Assembly: GCA_900766555.1 (NCBI GenBank)
Contig: CAAFVR010000004.1
Span: forward strand, 1-26,431
Origin: Helicobacteraceae bacterium
Lineage (GTDB): Bacteria > Campylobacterota > Campylobacteria > Campylobacterales > Helicobacteraceae
Direction: 5' to 3'
Length of the DNA stretch: 26,431 bases
Part shown: positions 15,237 through 23,080 of the stretch, in pieces
Position numbering within the stretch: position 1 is the first letter of the stretch
How the letters are laid out: every line of letters starts with the position of its first letter
Translations under genes and position numbers: made by a program
Notes under the pieces: generated by a model
The model's input: the letters and a program-made list of their open reading frames with translations, nothing else
Databases searched by the model: none
What the model was told of the DNA's origin: nothing

Positions 15237-17267
15237 TTAATGATTTTTTGCGATGGTCAAAAACAATTTATTTTGCTCCAAAAAAGTTAATTTACTAAGC
15301 TCCAAAAATGCTTCATCATTTGAAACAAAACGTCCATCCTCGGATTCTTTAAAATAAAAACTCGAATCTGAGAGACTGCGTTTTAACATGCTAAAGCGCG
15401 TTTGCAATAACATCAAATCATTTACAAAAAGTTCCTTTTGATGCTCTATATTTGGCGACAAAAGCAAGTAATAATAAATCTTTAAGCCATTATGATGCAA
15501 AAAATGCAGCTGATTCATCGTTTGTGTCGCGGCCTTTATATTTTTGATACTTTTGCGCTCAGTTTTAGCCGAATCAATGCTAATTTTTAAAGAATCCATA
15601 TTTTTTGCAAAATCATTTTGAAGCACGCTAAATTCGGCATTTTTATGGTTTAGATCCGAAGTATTTTTACCCAAAAAGCCATAAAATTGATACAAATCAT
15701 CAAGGCATTTTTTAACATTTGGTATAAAGTCAGATCCGCCATATTTCGGATAAATTGCCCAAAAAATCACAAGCACGATCACGAGCGCTATTGAAATATC
15801 AAGCAAACGATTTAGCACTTGGAAATAATCTTCATTAAAAATGGCAAAAAGCATCACAAATGACATCATCGAAAAGCAAGTCCAGAGCACATGCGGAAAA
15901 ACGCGAAAATAAATAAATAAAAATAGCACGATGGCAAAAACAACTATAAAAGCATAGCTCCCAAGCAAAAAATACACAAAAATTAATCCAAAAACTAGCC
16001 CCAAAAATGCGCCAAAAATATATTCCGCGCTTGAAATCCTAAGCTCGCCAACATTTGGGCGCATCAAATATAAACAAGCCATAACAATCCAAATCCCATG
16101 ATTCAAATTAAAAAATGATGCGACAAATACCGCAAAACCAAGCGTCAAGGCATATTTAATGCCGTATTGGAAAAATTCATTTTTCAAACTCATTGAAGCT
16201 TTCATCGTTTTTACAAAAATCTTCAATCCGCGCTTTGGCTGAGCCTCTATAAAATAATCTTCTTCTTGCGAGCTGCGGCGAAAAGTATTAATTTTTACAT
16301 AAATTATTTTTATTAGATTTATTATTGAAATTGGCGTATTTTCATCTTGCATTTTGCGCAGAGCTTCGGATCTAAGGCGCGGGATGTGGCCGCCTATCAT
16401 TTTGCTAATTTCACTTAGATTGTAAATTATCTCGCGTTTCAATAGCCTAAAAAGCTCCTTAGGCAGCGGCGTTATTAGCGTCTCTTGATGCAACGTACTT
16501 AGGCATTCTTTGATGTCATGTATGCGATAGAGATAAAATAATGCGCGCTTAGTATTTTTACTATCATTTGGGCTTCGAATTTTCTGCGCTCTGAAATCTA
16601 GCGCCTTTTTGACCACGATTAATTGCGTTAGTATATTTGCATATATTTTGGCAAATTGCTTTGGTTTATCAAGCGCACTAACAAGCAATCCTAGCTCATT
16701 TATCAGATCTGGGAAATGCTTTTGGGTGAATTTTTTATACCGCTTAAGACTTATAAAAAAAAATACCAAAAGTGCGATAAATCCGCTCAAAAGCACCGTG
16801 ATGCCCCAAGTTATTGGATCTGTATGGCTTTCATTTGTGACATAAATACAAGCAATTAATCCATTCAAAAGGCTAAAAGATGTGGCGCGATATAAATCCA
16901 AATCATATGCGCCAAAAACGGCACTCCAAAATGCCAAAATTATTAGCGCAATGCCAAGCGCGATGGCGTTATTTGCAATATATGACAAGCCCACAACATA
17001 AATTGCACTTAGCACTATAAAAATAAAAAAATAGAAAAATATTTCGCGCTTTTCGCTCAAAACTACATTTAAAAAATATATTGAAATCGGCGTTAGCGCG
17101 CCCCAAACGATCGCATCGCTGCCAAAAAGGACAAATCCGATGAATGCCCCAATTATCGCGCTTAGAAATGTTTTTAGCGCATATATTAAATTAATATTCC
17201 CTGGGTCATGCTGTTTTGTAAAATCAATTGCTCTTCTAAAGAAAGCCGCAAAAAAAGAAGAGAACAA
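15237..17267 (-). CDS. FUSC-family inner-membrane protein (YccS-like)
   Basis: This 676-residue protein has the double layout of the FUSC/aromatic-acid-exporter family. A first hydrophobic block (about 25-175, starting NLIYALKTFLSAIIGAFIGF) is followed by a soluble region, then a second block (about 365-510, with ALTLGFAVFVASFFNLNHGI and VVFAIVLFLFIYFRVFPHVL) and a helical C-terminal domain. Family members are proposed exporters of small aromatic compounds; some are linked to fusaric acid resistance. The substrate here is unknown. The start is TTG, with AAGG 7 bases upstream. It follows a small lipoprotein gene by 2 bases and precedes the hydroxyacid dehydrogenase by 8. Confidence 0.82.
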   Translation of the reverse strand: MFSSFFAAFFRRAIDFTKQHDPGNINLIYALKTFLSAIIGAFIGFVLFGSDAIVWGALTPISIYFLNVVLSEKREIFFYFFIFIVLSAIYVVGLSYIANNAIALGIALIILAFWSAVFGAYDLDLYRATSFSLLNGLIACIYVTNESHTDPITWGITVLLSGFIALLVFFFISLKRYKKFTQKHFPDLINELGLLVSALDKPKQFAKIYANILTQLIVVKKALDFRAQKIRSPNDSKNTKRALFYLYRIHDIKECLSTLHQETLITPLPKELFRLLKREIIYNLSEISKMIGGHIPRLRSEALRKMQDENTPISIINLIKIIYVKINTFRRSSQEEDYFIEAQPKRGLKIFVKTMKASMSLKNEFFQYGIKYALTLGFAVFVASFFNLNHGIWIVMACLYLMRPNVGELRISSAEYIFGAFLGLVFGLIFVYFLLGSYAFIVVFAIVLFLFIYFRVFPHVLWTCFSMMSFVMLFAIFNEDYFQVLNRLLDISIALVIVLVIFWAIYPKYGGSDFIPNVKKCLDDLYQFYGFLGKNTSDLNHKNAEFSVLQNDFAKNMDSLKISIDSAKTERKSIKNIKAATQTMNQLHFLHHNGLKIYYYLLLSPNIEHQKELFVNDLMLLQTRFSMLKRSLSDSSFYFKESEDGRFVSNDEAFLELSKLTFLEQNKLFLTIAKNH

Positions 17268-17269
17268 AT

Positions 17270-17422
17270 CTAACCCTTAGCTTCTATAACTTTTGCGACT
17301 TGCGCATTTTGCGCACTTTTATCTGGATAGATCGGATCTGATTTATAGCCGCAGCCAACTAATAAAATTATCAAAAAGAAAGCTATAAAAATGCTAAAAT
17401 TTACCCTATGAAAAGCGCTCAA
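17270..17422 (-). CDS. Small lipoprotein, LptM-like in form
   Basis: This 50-residue frame is easily missed because of its size and non-ATG start. It reads a short basic start, a hydrophobic core (FSIFIAFFLIILLVGC), then a lipobox-like LVGC with Cys at residue 24, followed by GYKSDPIYPDKSAQ and a polar end. The CGxKxDPxYxP pattern resembles tiny lipoproteins of the LptM/YifL type, which are known to help assembly of the LPS translocon LptD. I chose TTG 17420-17422, since GGAG lies about 8 bases upstream and no ATG or GTG exists in frame; this start overlaps the divergent gene by 15 bases. The stop is 2 bases before FUSC. The function is inferred only. Confidence 0.6.
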   Translation of the reverse strand: MSAFHRVNFSIFIAFFLIILLVGCGYKSDPIYPDKSAQNAQVAKVIEAKG

Positions 17423-17869
17423 GAAATAATCTCCAAATCTTTACAGAAAAAATCTTTATTTAAAAAATCAAGCACAAATACCTATATGTTGCAAAATACA
17501 GAATTCGAAGAGCTTAAAATTCTTCTTCCAGATTCTATTAAAAAATACATTATTTTTATATGTTATAAGCGCCCAAAATTGCTATTTGCTTTTAATAATC
17601 CACACGCTTTAAATGAGATGAAAAACTATGCGCATAGGCGTAAAGCTGATATTTTGGAATTTCAAAAAAACTATGGCAAATTTAACTTTTTAGATCCTGA
17701 TTTCATAATTGAATGTTACATGCCACTTAATATTTTGTCGCAACTTAAAGATAGAGAAACTGGCATTTTTGAGGTAATTTATAGCGAACGCGCAGATAAA
17801 AATTTCATAAATCTAGCCAAAGATCCAGACATCCATACGGCATTTGAGAGTATCCGAAAAAAAATATGA
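17408..17869 (+). CDS. Small protein of unknown function upstream of uvrC
   Basis: This 153-residue basic protein has no signal peptide and no long membrane segment. The central part (LLPDSIKKYIIFICYKRPK, then LLFAFNNPHALNEMKNYAH, about residues 39-75) vaguely resembles DciA/DUF721-type small proteins that load or assist the replicative helicase, but the match is weak and I do not rely on it. The gene ends in ATGA overlap with uvrC, so the two are translated together. The ATG overlaps the 5' end of the divergent small lipoprotein gene. Confidence 0.65.
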   Translation: MKSAQEIISKSLQKKSLFKKSSTNTYMLQNTEFEELKILLPDSIKKYIIFICYKRPKLLFAFNNPHALNEMKNYAHRRKADILEFQKNYGKFNFLDPDFIIECYMPLNILSQLKDRETGIFEVIYSERADKNFINLAKDPDIHTAFESIRKKI

Positions 17870-19605
17870 TAGATCTAAAATCCCTGCCAATTACGCCAGG
17901 GATTTATCAATATTTTGACAAAAATAACACGCTGCTCTACATCGGCAAGGCAAAAAATATACAAAAACGCGTCAAAAGCTACTTCACAAAAGATCTAGCC
18001 CCAAAAGCAAATCTCAATTTGCGGCTAAAAAATATGGTCTCAAAAATCGCGCAAATACACACAATCGCGCTATCAAGCGAGCAAGACGCGCTAATTTTAG
18101 AAAACCAACTAATAAAACAATTGAAGCCAAAATACAATATCCTATTGCGCGATGACAAAAGCTATCCCTATATTTTTATCGATAAAACAGCTCCATTTGC
18201 GACATTTGAAATTACAAGAATCGCAAAATCTGGCAAAAATATTGCCTGCTTTGGCCCCTTCCCAACCGGATCTAGAGAGCTTTTAAGCTCCTTAAATGAC
18301 CTCCTGCCTTTGGTGAAAAAAAAATCATGCGCTAGCTCAAAAAACGCTTGCCTCTTTTATCAATTGCAAAAATGCCCAGCGCCATGCATTGGCAAAATCA
18401 CTCAAAGCGAATATGACAAAACAATCCAAAATGCGCTAGATCTGCTGCAAAATAAATCAAAACTACTAAAAATGCTTGAGCTCAAAATGCAATCGCTAGC
18501 ATCAGATCTGCTTTTTGAAGAAGCTAGCATTTACAAAGAGCGCATGCAAAAAATCGCCCCGCTCAATAATTTTTCGCATGTTAACAGCAATGCACCGCAT
18601 AATATTGATGTGTTTGCGCTAGAACATAGCGAAAATAAAGCCGTGCTATTCAAGCTTTTTATGCGGAATGGCAAGATCACAAGCTCAGATTGCAAAACAT
18701 TGCATTTTCAAGACTCTTTTGATGACATAAGTGCAAATGAAATCTACACAAATGCCATAATAAATGCCTATAAAAATAAGTTACCAATCATCCCAGATAT
18801 GCTAATTCTAGATGCCATGCCGCCAAATAAACTAGAACTCGAGGAATTTATCGCTAAAAATCAGGGTAAAAAAGTGCCAATTAATGCACCATCGCGCGGT
18901 TTCAAAAAGGATCTGGTGCATATTGCCTCAAATAATGCGAAGCTAGAGTTACAAAAAGAAACAAAAACTAATATCTTGCTTGAGCTCAAAAAAGCGCTAG
19001 ATCTAGATGAAATACCTTTTGTTATCGAGGTTTTTGACACAAGCCATCATAGCTTTAGCTTCAATGTGGGCGCTATGATAAGTTATGAAAATGACGCTTT
19101 TGTAAGAGCAAATTATCGTCATTATAATCTTGATTCAAAAAGTGAGAGTGCACAAATGGATGAGCTTTTGTCGCGCAGAATTAGCAGCTTTGATAAAATC
19201 CCGCCACCAAATCTATGGCTAATTGATGGCGGAAAAATCCAGCTAAATATCGCTAAATCTTTGCTCCAAAAAGCAGGCATCAATATCGATGTAATAGCGC
19301 TCTCAAAAGAAAAGCTAGATGCAAAAACGCGTCGCGCTAAGGGTGCTAGTTTGGATCTAATCCACACAAAAGATACTATTTTGCGTTTAAAATCAAGTGA
19401 CAAGCGGCTACAATTTTTGCAAAAACTACGCGATGAAGCGCATCGCTTTGCCATTTCTTTTCATAAACATAAAAAAACTAGCTCTGTTTCAAAAGGAAAG
19501 TTCAATACGGCACAAACGCAGAAATTGCTAAATTTCTACGGTAGTTTCGAGGCCATAAATGCCGCAGACGAAGAAGAAATCAAGCTAATTTTGCGCAAAA
19601 AATGA
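17866..19605 (+). CDS. uvrC: UvrABC excinuclease subunit C
   Basis: UvrC makes the two incisions of nucleotide-excision repair with UvrB. The N-terminal GIY-YIG nuclease is at residues about 10-90 (PGIYQYFDKNNTLLYIGKAK), a UVR/UvrB-binding motif is near 215-230 (LLFEEASIYKERMQKI), the RNase H-like nuclease domain begins around 380 (IEVFDTSHHSFSFNVGAMIS, with the catalytic Asp in EVFDTSH) and continues to LWLIDGGKIQLNIAKSLL. A short helix-hairpin-helix remnant closes the protein (LLNFYGSFEAINAADEEE). The length, 579 residues, is a little below the usual ~600. Its end is 2 bases from the end of convergent ackA. Confidence 0.94.
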   Translation: MIDLKSLPITPGIYQYFDKNNTLLYIGKAKNIQKRVKSYFTKDLAPKANLNLRLKNMVSKIAQIHTIALSSEQDALILENQLIKQLKPKYNILLRDDKSYPYIFIDKTAPFATFEITRIAKSGKNIACFGPFPTGSRELLSSLNDLLPLVKKKSCASSKNACLFYQLQKCPAPCIGKITQSEYDKTIQNALDLLQNKSKLLKMLELKMQSLASDLLFEEASIYKERMQKIAPLNNFSHVNSNAPHNIDVFALEHSENKAVLFKLFMRNGKITSSDCKTLHFQDSFDDISANEIYTNAIINAYKNKLPIIPDMLILDAMPPNKLELEEFIAKNQGKKVPINAPSRGFKKDLVHIASNNAKLELQKETKTNILLELKKALDLDEIPFVIEVFDTSHHSFSFNVGAMISYENDAFVRANYRHYNLDSKSESAQMDELLSRRISSFDKIPPPNLWLIDGGKIQLNIAKSLLQKAGINIDVIALSKEKLDAKTRRAKGASLDLIHTKDTILRLKSSDKRLQFLQKLRDEAHRFAISFHKHKKTSSVSKGKFNTAQTQKLLNFYGSFEAINAADEEEIKLILRKK

Positions 19606-19607
19606 TG

Positions 19608-20792
19608 CTATTGTGCCACTAAAGCCTTTGTCTCAAGCGCTATCATTAGCTCTTCATTCGTTGGTATTGTAAAGATTTTTATTTTTGAATCTGGGCTTGA
19701 AATCACGGCTTCGCCGCGTTTTTCATTTTTCGCATCATCTAGCTTGATGCCCAAATATGCTAGCTTTTTGCACACTTCAGATCTGAAGTAGCTTGAATTT
19801 TCGCCAACACCAGCTGTAAATACTATGCCATCGCATCCATTGCTAGCCACCATTAAGCGTGCGATTTCCTCAGCCGTGCGAGTAGTCATAAAGCCATATG
19901 CACGCGCGGCTTCTGACTTTTTAGGAATGTCCATTTCAAGCGCATAAAAATTTGGACTATAGCCTGATAGGCCCAACATACCACTTTTGTGATATAAAAA
20001 GTCGCGTATTTCGTCCACGCCAAAATTCTTATTTTCCATTAAATAGAGCAAAATGCCAGGATCTATACTGCCAGCGCGAGTGCCCATTGGCACGCCCTCA
20101 AGCGCGGTTAAGCCCATCGTAGTTAGCACGCATTTTCCATTATTTGTAGCGCAAAGCGAAGCGCCAGATCCGATGTGAGCGATAACTAGGCGCTTTTTGG
20201 CAAAATCTGGGAAATCTTCGCTCATTTTGTGAATTATATATTGATAGCTCGTGCCATGCATCCCATAGCGTCGCACGCCCTCTTTATAAAGTTCATATGG
20301 GATCGCATAATATGTCGCTTCCTCTGGCATACTTTGATGAAATGATGTATCAAAAACGCCAACTTGCGGCATCGATGGGAAAAGCTTGCGCATCAGCTTA
20401 ATAATACGCAGCGCATTTGGATTATGCAATGGCGCTAAATGCGTTACGCTCTCTAGATCATTTAGCGCTTTATCATCCAAAATCGTAGCTTTATTAAATA
20501 ATACGCCGCCGTGAACCACCCTATGCCCGCAAGCTGAAATCTCATAACCCTTAAATGTGCCCAAAATCCAATCGACCAAAAAGCTTAGTACAAATTCATG
20601 GTCGCGAACCACGCCATCGCTCCATTTTTTATCGCCAATCACCGCGCCATTTGCGTCTTTGGCACTAAAGATCGGATCTGACAAGCCCACGCGCTCGATC
20701 TGACCGCTCGCGATATTTGCCTTATCTTCATAGATCTTAAATTTCAGGCTGGAGCTGCCAGCATTCATTACTAGAATTATTTTTTTCAACAT
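19608..20792 (-). CDS. ackA: Acetate kinase
   Basis: AckA converts acetyl phosphate and ADP to acetate and ATP, and the reverse. Signatures include VMNAGSSSLKFKIYE at the N-terminus, GHRVVHGG, FDTSFHQSMP, the nucleotide loop HIGSGASLCA, PMGTRAGSIDPG and the C-terminal FTAGVGENSSYFR. The length, 394 residues, is typical. The start ATG has AAGGA 5 bases upstream. It follows the phosphate acyltransferase gene by 16 bases, so acetyl-CoA to acetate is encoded as a two-gene unit. Propionate kinase activity cannot be excluded. Confidence 0.95.
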   Translation of the reverse strand: MLKKIILVMNAGSSSLKFKIYEDKANIASGQIERVGLSDPIFSAKDANGAVIGDKKWSDGVVRDHEFVLSFLVDWILGTFKGYEISACGHRVVHGGVLFNKATILDDKALNDLESVTHLAPLHNPNALRIIKLMRKLFPSMPQVGVFDTSFHQSMPEEATYYAIPYELYKEGVRRYGMHGTSYQYIIHKMSEDFPDFAKKRLVIAHIGSGASLCATNNGKCVLTTMGLTALEGVPMGTRAGSIDPGILLYLMENKNFGVDEIRDFLYHKSGMLGLSGYSPNFYALEMDIPKKSEAARAYGFMTTRTAEEIARLMVASNGCDGIVFTAGVGENSSYFRSEVCKKLAYLGIKLDDAKNEKRGEAVISSPDSKIKIFTIPTNEELMIALETKALVAQ

Positions 20793-20808
20793 ATGTCCTT
20801 TTGTTTAT

Positions 20809-21708
20809 TTATTGTGCTGCTATTTTAGCTAGTGCCGCGCTCATCATGCGTGAATATGCGCTATCGCTTCTAGATGTCAAAATGATTGGCACTTTTGCGC
20901 CGAGCACCACGCCAGCTACGCTAGCATTTGCTAAATATACAAGCGCTTTAAAAAGGATATTGCCAGATTCAATTTGAGGCGTTAATAATATATCCACATC
21001 GCCAGCTAATTTTGAGTCAATTTTTTTGATCTTGCAAGATTCACTTGATATTGCATTATCAAATGCTAATGGCCCCTCGATTATTACGTCTTTTTCGAGC
21101 TCTTTTGTTAAATCCACTATTTCTTTGGCCTCAATTGAGCTTGGCATTTTTGGATATGGACTTTCCACCGCGGACAATACGGCTGCTTTTGGAACTTTTA
21201 TACCCATTTTACGCGCTAAATATATTGCAGAGCGCAAAATACTAACGCGAGCTTTTACATCTGGAGCGATGTTAATTGCGGCATCCGTGATAATTAAAGG
21301 CTTATTATATGTTGGCATTTGCATCACAAAAGCATGCGAAATTATGGCATCTGTCCGCAAATTATTTTCACGTTTCAATACCGCGCTCATGAGATCATTT
21401 GTATGTAGTGAACCCTTCATAATGGCCTGCGCTTTGCCCTCGCCCGCTAGCTTTGCGCCGGTATTTGCGGCTTCTACATCATCTTTGGCATCAATTATTT
21501 GGATATTTGATATGTTAAATCCGAAATTTTGAGCCGCTTTTTGTATTTCATCGGATCTACCTATAAAAATTGGCGTAATTAGCCCCTCTTTTTGCGCATC
21601 TAAAGCGCCACTTAAGCTGGTTTGATCATTTGGTTGGATTACTGCTACATTAATTGGCGAAGTGCTTTTGGCATGACTTAGGATTTCGTCAAAATTTTTG
21701 AGAGACAT
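20809..21708 (-). CDS. Phosphate acetyl/butyryltransferase, short form
   Basis: This 299-residue enzyme of the PTA_PTB family transfers an acyl group from CoA to phosphate. Family segments are AIMKGSLHTNDLMSAVLKRE, the YNKPLIITDAAINIAPD block, GPLAFDNAIS, and the C-terminal GDVDILLTPQIESGNILFKA with VLGAKVPIILTSRSDS. It lacks the N-terminal DRTGG-type regulatory domain of long Pta proteins; its size fits phosphate butyryltransferase or the short Pta type. Placed before ackA with a 16-base gap, its likely product is acetyl phosphate, though butyryl or propionyl CoA is possible. AAGGG lies just before the ATG. Confidence 0.88.
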   Translation of the reverse strand: MSLKNFDEILSHAKSTSPINVAVIQPNDQTSLSGALDAQKEGLITPIFIGRSDEIQKAAQNFGFNISNIQIIDAKDDVEAANTGAKLAGEGKAQAIMKGSLHTNDLMSAVLKRENNLRTDAIISHAFVMQMPTYNKPLIITDAAINIAPDVKARVSILRSAIYLARKMGIKVPKAAVLSAVESPYPKMPSSIEAKEIVDLTKELEKDVIIEGPLAFDNAISSESCKIKKIDSKLAGDVDILLTPQIESGNILFKALVYLANASVAGVVLGAKVPIILTSRSDSAYSRMMSAALAKIAAQ

Positions 21709-21783
21709 ATTTACCCTTTGTGTTTAAATTCATTTTAACCAATATATGTTGCATTTCAAATGACAAAATAACCAAAAGTTGGG

Positions 21784-21789
21784 TATAAA
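21784..21789 (+). promoter_or_regulatory. Possible -10 element (TATAAA) for the DUF5718 gene
   Basis: TATAAA lies 30 bases before the ATG at 21819, with a TG four bases upstream, and the gene has AAGGA as Shine-Dalgarno. The divergent pta gene starts at 21708, so a promoter must exist in this 110-base spacer. The call is by motif only. Confidence 0.3.
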
Positions 21790-21818
21790 CAAATCTTAAA
21801 GTCAATAAAGGAACGAAA

Positions 21819-22649
21819 ATGAAGGATCTAATAGATAATGAAATTTTGGGTATTGGCGTTATTGGAAACTTCGCTCACCATTTAGAGCAAGCCGGAGAAG
21901 CAGATAGCTTCTGTGATATTGATGCGCCAGGGGATGCGCCAAAGGGCGTTTTTGCCTTTTATGTGCCAAATCATCCTGAATTTGGGCGCTTTTGTTTCAA
22001 TAATGACGAAATTATGTTACCAAATGACACAGGCGCACATGTTCAAGCCGAGGCGGAAGTCGGATTATTTTGCGATTTGGAATACAAAGATGGGCAAGTT
22101 CATGAAATAATCCCTAGATTTTTTAGCGCCTTTAATGACGTGAGCCTGCGAAATGGCGAGGGTAAACTCGCTAATAAAAAGAATTTCTCAACAGCCTGCA
22201 AAGCTACGGGCGCAAAAATTAAATTAGATAAATTTGACAAAAATGGCATTTGCGATAAATTCTCTATAATAAGTTACATAAAGTTACAATCTACATCGGA
22301 TCTACAGCCATATGGGCCAGATGCTAGGCTAATTTCATATAGTTATTTTTATACGACGCTAATTTCATGGCTAAAAGATAAGCTAAATAATCAAAAAGAA
22401 TCCAAAAATCTACACAATATAAATGAACTTATAAAAGGCGCAAATTATCCCAAAAGAGCCGTAATTGCCGTTGGTGCGACAAAATATTGCGACCTTGGGC
22501 AAAATCATTTTTTAGCCGAGGGCGATGAAATATATATCTGCGTTTTTAATCATGAAAAATATAGCGAACTTGAAATTAAAGAATTTTTAAGCAAAAATGC
22601 CCCAGAAAATGCTAACTTTAGTTTCATAAAACAAATTGTAAAAAGGTAA
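21819..22649 (+). CDS. DUF5718 family protein
   Basis: This 276-residue protein matches what I recall of the DUF5718 family found in Campylobacter and Helicobacter: an N-terminal GVIGNFAHHLEQAGEADSF, then FAFYVPNHPEFGRFCFNNDE, AHVQAEAEVGLFCDLEYKDG and RFFSAFNDVSLR. The paired Glu residues in AEAEVGLFCDLEY, inside a mainly beta protein, recall the metal site of fumarylacetoacetase-fold enzymes, which is an inference. There is no signal peptide. AAGGA precedes the ATG. The next gene starts 3 bases after its stop, so both belong to one transcript. The cellular function is unknown. Confidence 0.8.
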   Translation: MKDLIDNEILGIGVIGNFAHHLEQAGEADSFCDIDAPGDAPKGVFAFYVPNHPEFGRFCFNNDEIMLPNDTGAHVQAEAEVGLFCDLEYKDGQVHEIIPRFFSAFNDVSLRNGEGKLANKKNFSTACKATGAKIKLDKFDKNGICDKFSIISYIKLQSTSDLQPYGPDARLISYSYFYTTLISWLKDKLNNQKESKNLHNINELIKGANYPKRAVIAVGATKYCDLGQNHFLAEGDEIYICVFNHEKYSELEIKEFLSKNAPENANFSFIKQIVKR

Positions 22650-22652
22650 AAC

Positions 22653-22922
22653 ATGGCAGAAGTAAATTTAACTCCAGAAGACATTATTAATAGATTGAAA
22701 GAGCGCGGCGCAGATTTAAACTGCCAACATTGCAAAAGCGATAAAATCGGCATTCCTCCGGGCTTTGGCGTATTGCTATTACAAGATAAATTGGATGGAA
22801 ATGTGATTATAAATACACCTCATATCCCAGTTGTTTATTTAATTTGTGATAATTGCGGAGCCATGGCCCCTCACGCATTGGGCGCGCTTGGTTTCATGCA
22901 AAATGAACAAAACGAAAATTAA
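22653..22922 (+). CDS. Small two-CxxC (zinc-ribbon-like) protein
   Basis: This 89-residue protein has CQHC at residues 24-27 and CDNC at about 66-69, the spacing of a zinc ribbon, separated by a beta-rich stretch (GIPPGFGVLLLQDKLDGNV). The N-terminal helix (LTPEDIINRLKERGADL) looks structured. It has no membrane segment. AAGG lies before the ATG, and the gap to the DUF5718 gene is 3 bases. I do not recognise a named family; a metal-binding partner of the DUF5718 protein is conceivable from context only. Confidence 0.75.
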   Translation: MAEVNLTPEDIINRLKERGADLNCQHCKSDKIGIPPGFGVLLLQDKLDGNVIINTPHIPVVYLICDNCGAMAPHALGALGFMQNEQNEN

Positions 22923-22933
22923 ATGAGCTTTTA

Positions 22934-23080
22934 ATGCCCCCCCCCCCCCCCGCAATAACTAGAATAAGAGCTCTTTACAAGAGCTGGGGTATCGCTCCTG
23001 CCAATCAAAAGACATTCGGTAATTTATTAGATCCGTTACATAAAGTAACATTAGTCAGAAAAGCTAGAAAATATGACTAG
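22934..23080 (+). CDS. Candidate 48-codon leader ORF interrupted by C15 tract
   Basis: An ATG at 22934 is followed directly by 15 C (five Pro codons) and an open frame ending at TAG 23078-23080. The non-Pro part, IRALYKSWGIAPANQKTFGN then LLDPLHKVTLVRKARKYD, looks like ordinary protein instead of random sequence. With one C more or fewer the downstream frame meets a stop within a few codons (TAA at 22956 or TAG at 22960). The stop overlaps the start of the glycosyltransferase (ATG 23073), so translation could be coupled. No clear Shine-Dalgarno sequence precedes the ATG. It may be a leader or the remnant of a larger gene. Confidence 0.4.
   Translation: MPPPPPAITRIRALYKSWGIAPANQKTFGNLLDPLHKVTLVRKARKYD
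22937..22951 (+). repeat. C15 homopolymer tract upstream of a glycosyltransferase
   Basis: Fifteen consecutive C lie 15 bases after the stop of the two-CxxC gene and about 120 bases before the glycosyltransferase start. This fits the phase-variation tracts known in Campylobacter surface-glycan loci. Its length, 15, is a multiple of three and keeps the leader ORF open. Confidence 0.95.
22969..22985. repeat. Perfect 7-bp inverted repeat in the glycosyltransferase leader
   Basis: AGCTCTT and AAGAGCT are separated by TAC, giving a compact RNA hairpin 18 bases after the C15 tract. It is not followed by a T run, so it is not a terminator; it could slow translation or act as an operator half-site pair. 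Confidence 0.5.
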
